From: Salipiger profundus | Lineage (GTDB): Bacteria; Pseudomonadota; Alphaproteobacteria; Rhodobacterales; Rhodobacteraceae | DNA: 64,000 bases | NCBI RefSeq assembly: GCF_001969385.1 | Contig: NZ_CP014796.1 | Coordinates: forward strand, 3,241,501-3,305,500 | Direction of reading: 5' to 3' | Notes under the pieces: model-generated | Told to the model about the DNA's origin: nothing | Database searches by the model: none | What the model saw: the letters and a program-made list of their open reading frames with translations, nothing else | Translations under genes and position numbers: made by a program | Shown here: piece after piece, positions 24,058 through 32,113 of the stretch | Numbering within the stretch: the first letter of the stretch is position 1 | Layout of the letters: each line of letters opens with the position of its first letter

Positions 24058-24717
24058 ATGCGTCCATTCACCTTCCATGACCTCACCGACCTGTTCCGCG
24101 CGTTCGCCGATCGCATGATCGCCGAGCGCGACATGCTCGCGGAACTCGACGGTGAGATCGGCGACGCGGATCACGGCGCCGCGATGGCCGTCGGTTTCGA
24201 TGCGGCGGCCCGCGCGCTGTTCGATGCTTCTCCCGAAAACCAGACACTTTCGCAGGGGTTCGGTCTTGCGGCGCGTTCGCTCCTGAACGCCGTCGGCGCG
24301 ACCACCGGACCGCTCTATGCCAGTGCCCTCCTGCGTGCCGGCCCGGTGTTCGGCAACCTGTCCGAAGCTCCGTTCGACCAGCTTCCCCGCATGGTCATCG
24401 CCATGTCCGAAGGGATCGAGGCGCGTGGCCACGGCAAGCCCGGTGACAAGACGATGGTCGACGCATGGGCGCCGGCGGCCCACGCCGCGCGCAAGGGGAT
24501 CGACGCCGGTCAGGACACTTGCGCCATCCTGCTGGCCTGCGCGCGGGCCGCGTCCGAGGGTGCCGAGTCGACGCGTGCGATGATGGCGGCCAAGGGCCGG
24601 GCGGCCCGGCTCGGGCCGCGCAGCATCGGGCACCTCGACCCGGGCGCGGTGTCGGCGGCGTCGCTCCTCGATGTCCTCGCCGACTGGGCCGGGCGCGCCG
24701 TCGAGAGGCGCGACTGA
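24058..24717 (+). CDS. Stand-alone DhaL-type kinase subunit
   Basis: A 219-residue DhaL-family protein, the nucleotide-binding half of dihydroxyacetone-type kinases. Mg-binding Asp31, Asp36 and Asp38 are present (LDGEIGDADHG), as are the nucleotide loop (GATTGPLYA) and KTMVDAWAPA. The ATG at 24058 gives normal family length; an upstream in-frame ATG at 24022 adds 12 unlikely residues. In PTS-linked systems DhaL is recharged by DhaM, but no DhaM or PTS gene is visible here. Its stop overlaps the start of the SorC-DhaK gene (TGATG), so the two are made together and DhaL is the obvious partner of that protein's DhaK domain. Confidence 0.88.
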   Translation: MRPFTFHDLTDLFRAFADRMIAERDMLAELDGEIGDADHGAAMAVGFDAAARALFDASPENQTLSQGFGLAARSLLNAVGATTGPLYASALLRAGPVFGNLSEAPFDQLPRMVIAMSEGIEARGHGKPGDKTMVDAWAPAAHAARKGIDAGQDTCAILLACARAASEGAESTRAMMAAKGRAARLGPRSIGHLDPGAVSAASLLDVLADWAGRAVERRD

Positions 24718-26774
24718 TGGCGCAGCGCACCTCAACCCGAGGCGCCGGGGCCAATTCCTCGGCAAGCGCGCCGCCGTTGCGGTTCGGAGACGATCCCCTG
24801 CTCTGGGCGGCCTGGCTCTACTACGAGGAAGGGCTGACGCAGGGCGAGATCGCGACCCGCATGGGGGTCTCGCGCCCCTCGGTGAACGCCTACCTCGCCG
24901 ACGCGAGGACGCGGGGCATCGTCTCCATCGAGATCGACCCCGAGAAATATCGGACCCTCAGTTTCGCGCGGGCGCTGCGCGACCACTTCGGTCTCGCCGA
25001 CTGTCTGGTGATCCCGTCGAGCGGCAGCGACAGCCCGCTCGTCGAACGGCTCGGCGCGGCGGCGGGGCAGGTGCTGAGCCGCCAGATCCAGTCCGGCGAC
25101 ACCATCGCCGTCACGTGGGGGCGCACGGTGCTTGCGGCTGCCAATCATATCGAGCGCCGTGGGCTGCGCGATCTGCGGGTGGTGCAGGCGACCGGTGGCA
25201 CCACCGCCAAGATCCCATGGACTCCCGAGGCCTGCGCCACCCGGCTCGCCGAGGCGCTCGGTGCGCGCTGCATCCCGCTGTCGTCCCCGGCCGTCGTCTC
25301 GTCACCCGAGGTGCGCGACCTGCTCGTGCACGAACCGGTGCTTGCCGAGCAGATGGACGTGCTGGCCGAGGCCAACCGGATCATCCTCGGGATTTCGTCG
25401 CTGCGGCCCGAGAGCACCATTCACACCAGCGGCTTCTTCGACGGCGTGGCGATGCACGAGCATTACCACGAGGCCGTCGGCAGCATCGCCGGGCGGTTGA
25501 TCTCGGCGCGTGGCGAGGCGGTGGAGGGGCCGCTCGAAGGCCGGACCATCGGCCTCGACCTCTCGGCGATCCGCCGCATTCCGCATCGCATCGGTGTCGC
25601 GGGCGGAATGGACAAGGTGCAGGCCATCCTCGCAGCGCTGCGCGGCGGCTACGTCAATGTCATGGTGACCGACGCCGACACGGCGCGCGCGATCCTGACC
25701 TCGGAAGGCTACGAGGACAAACCCGCACGGCGCGCGGAGGCCACGCCGGTCGCGCTGCCGGAGCGGCTTCAGGTCAAGAAATTCCTCAACCGTCCGCAGG
25801 ACGCGGTCGATGAAACCGTCGCCGGGGCGCTGCTTGCGCACGAGGGGCTGCTGTTGCCCGTCGAGAGCGCCCCCCGCGCCCTGCGAGCGGCGTGTGGCCC
25901 GCGCGAGGGCAAGGTCGGGCTGGTCATCGGGGGCGGGTCTGGCCACGAGCCGGGGTTCTTCGGCTACGTCGGGCAGGGGCTTGCCGACGCGGTTGCCATC
26001 GGCAATGTCTTCGCCGCGCCACCGCCCGATCCGATCCTCGCCGCGACGCTGGCGGCCGACGGTGGGGCCGGGGTGCTCCATATCTTCGGGAACTTCTCGG
26101 GCGACCTGATGAACTTCGAGATGGCCGCGGAAATGGCGCAGGCCCAGGACGTTCCGGTGCGCACGGTGGTGACCACCGACGACATCGCCTCTGCCCCCGT
26201 CGACGCGCGGTCGGCGCGCCGGGGCGTGGCGGGGAACGTCTTCGTCTTCAAGGTCGCCGGGGCGGCATGCGACCGGATGCTGCCGCTCGACGCCTGCGCC
26301 GCGGTGGCGCGGCGGGCCAGCCAGCGGTGCTTCACCATGGGGGTCGCGCTGGAGCCGGGGGCCTCGCTCGAGACGCGGCGGCCGAGTTTCCGGCTTGGTC
26401 CGGACGACATGGAAATCGGGGTCGGCGTGCACGGCGAGCCGGGCATCGCGCGCGCCAAGCTCGCGACTGCCGACGAGACCGCCGACCTGATCGTCGACCG
26501 CATCCTCGACGAGATGCGCCCCTCCGAGGGCGACCGGGTTGCGATCCTGGTGAATTCGCTGGGCGGCACGCCGCAGATGGAGCTCTACATCCTGAACCGC
26601 AGGCTCCGGCAGCGGTTGCAGGCGCGGGGGATCACCGTGCACCGCACCCTGATCGGGCACTACTACACGTCGCTCGACATGGCCGGCGTCTCGATCAGCA
26701 TGCTGCATCTCGATGACGAGCTCCGGGAACTGCTCGACCATCCCTGCAAGAGCCCCGCGCTGACGATCGGTTGA
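24717..26774 (+). CDS. SorC-type sugar-responsive regulator fused to a complete DhaK kinase domain
   Basis: A 685-residue two-part protein. Residues about 30-75 are a SorC/DeoR-type DNA-binding domain (YYEEGLTQGEIATRMGVSRP, then VNAYLADARTRGIVSIEI). Residues about 78-330 are the SorC sugar-binding domain (GDTIAVTWGRTVLAAANHI, VQATGG, GVAGGMDKVQAILAALRGGYVNVMVTD). After a short linker, residues about 346-685 are a full DhaK domain. It keeps His410 (GGGSGHEP), Asp463 (NFSGDLMNFEMA) and the substrate-binding His572 (VHGEPG), so it looks catalytically intact. It has no DhaL half; the preceding gene supplies one. The ORF can be read about 84 codons further upstream, but that part overlaps dhaL in another frame and is rejected. 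I infer a regulator that binds the twin palindromes and senses or phosphorylates the pathway ketose. Automated pipelines have, from memory, named such fusions, but I know of no characterised one. Confidence 0.9.
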   Translation: MAQRTSTRGAGANSSASAPPLRFGDDPLLWAAWLYYEEGLTQGEIATRMGVSRPSVNAYLADARTRGIVSIEIDPEKYRTLSFARALRDHFGLADCLVIPSSGSDSPLVERLGAAAGQVLSRQIQSGDTIAVTWGRTVLAAANHIERRGLRDLRVVQATGGTTAKIPWTPEACATRLAEALGARCIPLSSPAVVSSPEVRDLLVHEPVLAEQMDVLAEANRIILGISSLRPESTIHTSGFFDGVAMHEHYHEAVGSIAGRLISARGEAVEGPLEGRTIGLDLSAIRRIPHRIGVAGGMDKVQAILAALRGGYVNVMVTDADTARAILTSEGYEDKPARRAEATPVALPERLQVKKFLNRPQDAVDETVAGALLAHEGLLLPVESAPRALRAACGPREGKVGLVIGGGSGHEPGFFGYVGQGLADAVAIGNVFAAPPPDPILAATLAADGGAGVLHIFGNFSGDLMNFEMAAEMAQAQDVPVRTVVTTDDIASAPVDARSARRGVAGNVFVFKVAGAACDRMLPLDACAAVARRASQRCFTMGVALEPGASLETRRPSFRLGPDDMEIGVGVHGEPGIARAKLATADETADLIVDRILDEMRPSEGDRVAILVNSLGGTPQMELYILNRRLRQRLQARGITVHRTLIGHYYTSLDMAGVSISMLHLDDELRELLDHPCKSPALTIG

Positions 26775-26802
26775 ACCGGTCGCGCTTGCCAACGGCCGAA
26801 GG

Positions 26803-26828
26803 GCCCCGCCCGCTGGACCGGACGGGGC
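26803..26828 (-). terminator. Hairpin between convergent operons
   Basis: Ten-pair stem 26803-26812 with 26819-26828. Read on the minus strand all pairs form with one G.U wobble, whereas the plus-strand RNA would have an A/C mismatch, so it better fits the end of the minus-strand peptidase operon. No clear U-run. Confidence 0.5.
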
Positions 26829-26836
26829 TCTGCCTG

Positions 26837-28009
26837 TTACGGGCGCGGAGCCTGGTGACCGCCCGCGAGATCCTCTCCGGCGACGAGGATCCGCCGGGGC
26901 GTGCTGGTCAGGCGGCGGCAGCCCTCTGCCGTGATCTCGACCGTTTCCGAAAGCGCGAGCCCGCGTGCGGTCGTGTAGAGGTGGAAGACCTGACCCTCGC
27001 GGAAGCGCCACGTGGCCCCCGGATGCAGGCTCACCATCGTTTCCGAAGACCGCGGGGTCTTGGCGTAGATCCCCAGCTGGTAGCCGGTGATGTTGGGATA
27101 GCTTTCACGCAGCCCTTCCGCGCGCATCCCGTCACGCAGCACCGCGTCGGCCTCGCGTGCCTCGACGCCCGGGCGGATCGCGGCGAACTGCGCGTCCTGC
27201 AACGCGGCGATCCGGGCCATGACCTCGCGGTCCTCGAGCGAGGGCGCGCCGAGGCTGATCGACCGCATGAACCGCGAGGAGTAGAGGCGGACGCGCGGCA
27301 CCAGCTCGACGTGCAGGATGTCGCCCGACCCGAGCCGGTCCTCGGTGAAGGTCGCGTGAAGGAACCCCATGCCGTGGCCGTCGCGGCCCTGGGCGGCACG
27401 CCGTGCGATCGAGATCGGACCGACCCAGTAATCGTCCGCGCCGTTCACGAGGTAGTGGTTCGCGCCGATGGCCGAGGCGTCGCGCGCCCGCATGCCCGGC
27501 GCGATGCCTTGCGTGATCGCGGCCATGGCGCCGTCGCCGATGGCGGCGGCCTGCGCGATCAGGTCGATCTCGTGGCGGTCCTTGACGTCGCGGATCCGGT
27601 TCGAGATTTCATGCAGGTTGCGCCATTCGACGCCGGGCACGAGCTCGGTCAGGCGGTCCCGGGTGAAGGCGGTGAACCCGAACGAGGTGAAATCGGCCCC
27701 GATGCGGGTGACACCGAGCCCCTTCAGGACCTCGGCCATCGTGGCATGGGCATCCTCGTGGTCGGCATATGTGACCACCTCTCCGACCCAGGTGGCGGCG
27801 CGGCAGGGCACCTCGTCGATGGCGCGGAGCACCCAGACCGGGTCGCCCTCCAGGGGCAGGACGCAGCCGCGATAGAAGGTCTCCGAGATGGTGAAGCCCG
27901 TCAGCCAGTGCAGCATCTCCGCGTGGTCGCAGAGAAAGGCCTCGGCCCCGGCCGCCCGCATGGCGGCGCGGAGCGTTTCGACGCGGGTTGCGAAGGGAGC
28001 AGGGATCAT
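26837..28009 (-). CDS. M24 (creatinase/Xaa-Pro peptidase) family protein lacking metal ligands
   Basis: A 390-residue pita-bread-fold protein: N-terminal creatinase-type domain about residues 8-140, catalytic-fold domain about 150-380. The usual metal ligands are absent. The first Asp pair region reads HVELVPRVRLYSSRFMRS, the His region reads TGYQLGIYAKTP, and only the late Glu (SETVEIT) is kept. It should therefore be metal-independent like creatinase, or have a changed role. The ATG at 28009 overlaps the preceding M20 stop (ATGA); the longer frame is antisense-like overlap. It is the last gene of an oligopeptide-type ABC operon. Confidence 0.85.
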   Translation of the reverse strand: MIPAPFATRVETLRAAMRAAGAEAFLCDHAEMLHWLTGFTISETFYRGCVLPLEGDPVWVLRAIDEVPCRAATWVGEVVTYADHEDAHATMAEVLKGLGVTRIGADFTSFGFTAFTRDRLTELVPGVEWRNLHEISNRIRDVKDRHEIDLIAQAAAIGDGAMAAITQGIAPGMRARDASAIGANHYLVNGADDYWVGPISIARRAAQGRDGHGMGFLHATFTEDRLGSGDILHVELVPRVRLYSSRFMRSISLGAPSLEDREVMARIAALQDAQFAAIRPGVEAREADAVLRDGMRAEGLRESYPNITGYQLGIYAKTPRSSETMVSLHPGATWRFREGQVFHLYTTARGLALSETVEITAEGCRRLTSTPRRILVAGEDLAGGHQAPRP

Positions 28010-29232
28010 GCGACCGGTTCCAGCCCGCAGATCTCGGCGATGGTGAGAATGTAGATCTTCACGCAGTCGATGAACTGGCTCTTGCGCACGCGCTCGTCCG
28101 GCATGGTGTTGAACTCGCCGCCGGGTCCGCAGACGACGCCCTCGATGCCGGCGGCGGAGAGATGCGCCGCGTCGGTCCCGAAGAAGCAGGCCGGTGCAAT
28201 GGGGCCGGTCGGCTGGGGCAAGCCCCGGACGGTCTCGTAGGCCGCGTTCACCGCGCGGACGATGTCGGAGTCGCGCGGCACCTCGAACGGCGGCATCTGT
28301 GGCTTGTTCTTGCGCTGGTCGTAGCTGTCGATCTCCCACTTCAGGCCGGGGAACTCGAGCTCGAGCGCGCGGAGCATGGTCCGCATGTCCTCCATCACCG
28401 ACTCCACCGATTGCGACGGCGCGTAGCGGCAGGTGCCGAGGATCTTGGCGCGGTCCGCGACCTGCGGGGGGCGCCACTCGTGGAACTCGTCGCCGAGACC
28501 GGCGCGCACCACGCCGACATGGCCCCGGTTCACCGCCTTGTGGTCATCGGTGGCGGCACCGCTGAAGGTCATGTTGTTGATCCGCGGAACGAGCGCCGCC
28601 GCCGCCGCGAGCGCATCGCACGCCTCGCCGCGCTTCGAGACGTGGCGCGTGTCGCCGGTCAGCTCGATCTGGTAGGAGAACGCGCCCGAGTGCAGGCAGA
28701 GCGCCTGGATGTCGGTCGGCTCGGAGTTGACGAAGTAGTCCGCCGTGACGCCCTGCTCGATCATCCGGACCGTGCCGATGCCGCCCTGCAACTCGCCGAT
28801 CACGAACGACAGGATGACGTCGCCCTTCGGCTTCAGCCCGGCCTTGAGGATGGTTTCGACGGCGCAGAGATAGGCCGCGTCGCCGGATTTCATGTTCGAC
28901 ACGCCGATGCCGTAGATGAACTCGTCGTCGATCACGCCGCCCCAGGGATCGACGGTCCAGCCGGTGGTGACGGGGTTGGTGTCGAGGTGGCCGTTGAACA
29001 GCAGGCTCTTGCCGCCGCCGGTGCCGCGCAGAGTGCCGATGGCGTTCACCCGCTCGCCCTCGACCGGCTGCAGCATCGCCTCGAGCCCCAGCCCCTCGAG
29101 AATGCCGTGCATGTGCTCCGCGAGCTTCCGCTCGCCCTCGGTCTCGGAGTAGCTCTTGTGCTGCACCATGTCGGCCAGCCGGGCGAGGCAGGCCTCTTCG
29201 TCGACGGATGCAATGAGGTTTTCGGGGGTCAT
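28006..29232 (-). CDS. M20-fold peptidase/deacylase-like protein with altered metal site
   Basis: A 408-residue M20 (ArgE/DapE-like) protein. The first motif is intact (NGHLDTNP), but the bridging Asp motif reads GVSNMKSG (Asp to Asn), the DEE motif reads GELQGG (second Glu lost), and the late His position reads GGEFNTMPDERV (His to Asn). Three of the five usual ligand positions are thus changed. The start at 29232 overlaps the ATPase stop (ATGA), and its own stop overlaps the M24 start. It should act on the substrate imported by this operon, but normal zinc hydrolysis is doubtful. Confidence 0.85.
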   Translation of the reverse strand: MTPENLIASVDEEACLARLADMVQHKSYSETEGERKLAEHMHGILEGLGLEAMLQPVEGERVNAIGTLRGTGGGKSLLFNGHLDTNPVTTGWTVDPWGGVIDDEFIYGIGVSNMKSGDAAYLCAVETILKAGLKPKGDVILSFVIGELQGGIGTVRMIEQGVTADYFVNSEPTDIQALCLHSGAFSYQIELTGDTRHVSKRGEACDALAAAAALVPRINNMTFSGAATDDHKAVNRGHVGVVRAGLGDEFHEWRPPQVADRAKILGTCRYAPSQSVESVMEDMRTMLRALELEFPGLKWEIDSYDQRKNKPQMPPFEVPRDSDIVRAVNAAYETVRGLPQPTGPIAPACFFGTDAAHLSAAGIEGVVCGPGGEFNTMPDERVRKSQFIDCVKIYILTIAEICGLEPVA

Positions 29233-31283
29233 CGGGCGGTCTCCGTGGTCTTGGTGGTCTTGAACTGCCAGATCGGGGCGACGGCGCGGAGCGCCTCGGG
29301 CTCGATGTGGCAGAGGATGTCGTGGCCGGTTTCCGGCGTGCGGCGCGGCGGCCTTTGCCGGTCGCATTCCGGGCCGAGATGGCGCGGGCAGCGGCTGGCG
29401 AAGGGGCAGCCGGGCAGGTCCTCGGTGCGCTTCGGCAGAGACCCGGCGAGCCGCACGCGGCGGGTTTCGCTGTCGGGATCGACCGAGTGCGACGAGGACA
29501 GCAGCGCCTCGGTGTAGGGATGCCATGGCGCCGCATCGAGGGCGGAGGTCTCGCAGGTCTCGACCATCTCGCCGAGATACATGACCGCGACCCGGTCGGC
29601 GACGTGGCGCAGGATGCCGAGATCATGCGTGATGAACACCAGTGCCGCGCCGGTCTCCTTCTGGATCTCGCGCAGAAGCCGCACGATGGCAGCCTGCACA
29701 GCGGCATCGAGGCCCGAGGTGATCTCGTCGCAGATGATCACGTCGGGTTCGGCCGCGAGCGCGCGCGCGATCGCGACACGCTGCTTCTCCCCGCCGGACA
29801 GCTGGTGCGGGTAGCGCGTGGCGTAATCGGCGGGCAGGTGCACCCGTTCGAGAAGCTGGGCGATCTCGGCTGCGCGGGCCTTGCGGTCAAGGCCGGGCCG
29901 GAACAGGCGCAGTGGCCGCTCAAGGATCGTGGTGAGCGAATGCCGCGGGTTGAGCGAGCTGTCGGGGTTCTGGAAAATCGTCTGCACCCGCGACCGCCAC
30001 GCATCGCTGCGCGGGGCGACCGGGGCACCGTCGAGACGGGTTTCGCCGCTGAAATCCTGCAGACCCGAGAGCGCGCGGGCGAGCGAGGACTTGCCACAGC
30101 CGGATTCGCCGACCAGTGCCAGCGTCTCGCCGCGCCTGAGGCTGAAGGTCACGCCTTTCACCGCCCTGACCAGCGGGGTCTCGGCGCCGCGCAGGCGGTC
30201 GCGCAGCGTGGGGCGACCGTAGGTGACGCCGAGCGCGCCGACCTCGAGCAGCACGCTCTCCTGTCGCGGCGAGGCGACGACCGGCGGGGCCTCGGGGGCG
30301 GGCAGGTTCTCGCCACGGGCCACCCGTGCGCAGGCGATGTGACGGTCGCCGATGTCGCGCGGTCTGACCCGGTCGGCGTCGCAGATTTCGGGAGTGTGAT
30401 GCGGGCAGGAGGCGGCGAAGATGCAGGGCGGCATCTCGCCGCGCCGCGGCGCCGGCTTCGCGCCGCTGGTGGCAAGGCCGCGTCCGGTCCGGGCGTCGGA
30501 CGGGCGCGGCAGGCTGGCGAGCAGCGCCTGCGTATAGGGGTGCTTCGGGGCGCCGAAGACGGTCTCGACCGGGCCTTCCTCGACGATGCGGCCGCCGTAG
30601 ATGACCGCGACGCGATGCGCGATATCCGCCACCGTTCCAAGGTCATGGCTGATGAACAGGGCAGAGACGCCGGTCCGTGCCTGCAGTTCGCGGAAAAGGT
30701 CGAGCAGCGTGGCGGCGGTGGTGGCGTCGAGCGCCGAGGTCGGCTCGTCGAACAGGATCAGCTCGGGCTCGCAGGCGAAGGCCAGCGCGAGGACTACCCG
30801 CTGCTTCTCGCCGCCCGAGACCTCGTGCGGGTAGCGCGCCAGCATCGCGTCCGGGTCGGGCAGGCCGACCATCTCGATCAGTTCCACGGCCCGCGCGCGG
30901 CGCGCCTCGCGGCCCAGCGACGTGTGCCGCTCGAGCGTTTCGAGCAGGTGGTCGCCGAGGGTCTGCACCGGGTCGAGCGTGGTGGCGGCGTTCTGGAACA
31001 CCATGGCGATGCGCCGACCGCGCATGCCCACCATCCCGGCCTCGGACAGGGTCGTGATGTCATCGTCGCCGAGCCGGATGCTGCCGCGCTCCTCGGCCAC
31101 CTTGCCGGGCAGATCGCGGATGATCGCGTTCGCGAGCGAGGATTTCGCCGAGCCGCTTTCGCCGACGAGCCCGAGCACCTCGCCCCGGCCGATGTCGAGA
31201 AAGACGTCGTCGAGGATGCGCACCGGCCCGGTGGGGGTGTCGTAGTAGAGCGCGTAGTCACGGAGGGTGAGAGCGTTGGTCAT
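29229..31283 (-). CDS. Oligopeptide-type ABC transporter, fused double ATP-binding protein
   Basis: A 684-residue fusion of the two ATPases normally encoded as DppD and DppF. Domain one: Walker A GESGSAKSS (about 38-46; an Ala replaces the usual Gly before the Lys), signature VSGGEKQRV, Walker B LILFDEPTSALD. Domain two, from about residue 350: Walker A GESGCGKSS, signature LSGGEKQRV, Walker B VIICDEITSGLD. Both halves carry the C-terminal oligopeptide-transport tail with a Cys cluster (CIFAASCPHHTPEIC; CPFASRCPRHLGPEC), which may hold an Fe-S centre as in some Dpp/Opp ATPases. It overlaps the DppC-like start and the M20 start. Confidence 0.94.
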   Translation of the reverse strand: MTNALTLRDYALYYDTPTGPVRILDDVFLDIGRGEVLGLVGESGSAKSSLANAIIRDLPGKVAEERGSIRLGDDDITTLSEAGMVGMRGRRIAMVFQNAATTLDPVQTLGDHLLETLERHTSLGREARRARAVELIEMVGLPDPDAMLARYPHEVSGGEKQRVVLALAFACEPELILFDEPTSALDATTAATLLDLFRELQARTGVSALFISHDLGTVADIAHRVAVIYGGRIVEEGPVETVFGAPKHPYTQALLASLPRPSDARTGRGLATSGAKPAPRRGEMPPCIFAASCPHHTPEICDADRVRPRDIGDRHIACARVARGENLPAPEAPPVVASPRQESVLLEVGALGVTYGRPTLRDRLRGAETPLVRAVKGVTFSLRRGETLALVGESGCGKSSLARALSGLQDFSGETRLDGAPVAPRSDAWRSRVQTIFQNPDSSLNPRHSLTTILERPLRLFRPGLDRKARAAEIAQLLERVHLPADYATRYPHQLSGGEKQRVAIARALAAEPDVIICDEITSGLDAAVQAAIVRLLREIQKETGAALVFITHDLGILRHVADRVAVMYLGEMVETCETSALDAAPWHPYTEALLSSSHSVDPDSETRRVRLAGSLPKRTEDLPGCPFASRCPRHLGPECDRQRPPRRTPETGHDILCHIEPEALRAVAPIWQFKTTKTTETAR

Positions 31284-32113
31284 TAGGTCTCCGCCGTCTT
31301 GGGGTTCAGCACGTCACGCAGACCGTCGCCGAGCAGGTTGAACCCGATCGCGACGATGGCGATGGCGGCGCCGGGCACGGCCACGGGCCAGGGGCTGCGG
31401 AACAGGTGGTCGCGGGCTTCGGCGATCATCAGGCCCCACTCGGGGTCGGGCGGCTGCGCGCCGAGGCCGAGGAACGAGAGGGTGGCGAGCGTCATGATGG
31501 CAAAGGCCACGCGGATGGTGCCCTCGACGATCACCGGGGCGATGGTGTCGGGCAGGATTTCCGCCGCGACGATCCAGCCGAGGCTTTCGCCGCGTGCCTT
31601 GGCGGCGGCCACGTAGTCGAGGCTGCGCACCTGCAGCGTCACCGAGCGGGCGATGCGTGCCATGCCCGGGGCGAAGGCGATGCCGATCGCGAGCACGGCG
31701 TTGATCGAGGACGACCCGAGCACGGCGATGATCATCAGCGCGAAGAGCAGCGACGGGATCGCCATGATCGCGTCGGTGAGCCGCATCAGCGCTTCGTCGA
31801 CGATCCCGCCGAGGTAGCCCGAGAGCACTCCGATCACCGCCCCGGCGGCGGTGCCGATGAATGTGGCGAGCAGCGCGAGGAGCACCGTCGAGCGTGCGCC
31901 CACGAGGATGCGGCTCAGCAGGTCGCGGCCATACCAGTCGGCGCCGAGCGGGAACTCGAGCGAGGGCGCGGCGAAGCGCGCGTTGAAGTGGAAGGTCTCG
32001 GGGTCCTTCGGCGCGATCTCGGGGCCGAAGACGGCCGCGAACAGGACCAGCGAGCAGAGGATGAGCCCGAGGGCTCCCTGAGGATTGCGCAGCAGCGCCC
32101 GGAGCGTCTTCAT
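31283..32113 (-). CDS. Oligopeptide-type ABC transporter permease (DppC type)
   Basis: A 276-residue membrane protein with about six helices. The DppC signatures are GADWYGRDLLSRILVGARSTVLLAL, SLDYVAAAKARGESLGWIVAAEILPDTIAPVIVEGTIRVA (EAA loop) and TLSFLGLGAQPPDPEWGLMI. It overlaps both neighbours by one to four bases. Confidence 0.95.
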   Translation of the reverse strand: MKTLRALLRNPQGALGLILCSLVLFAAVFGPEIAPKDPETFHFNARFAAPSLEFPLGADWYGRDLLSRILVGARSTVLLALLATFIGTAAGAVIGVLSGYLGGIVDEALMRLTDAIMAIPSLLFALMIIAVLGSSSINAVLAIGIAFAPGMARIARSVTLQVRSLDYVAAAKARGESLGWIVAAEILPDTIAPVIVEGTIRVAFAIMTLATLSFLGLGAQPPDPEWGLMIAEARDHLFRSPWPVAVPGAAIAIVAIGFNLLGDGLRDVLNPKTAET

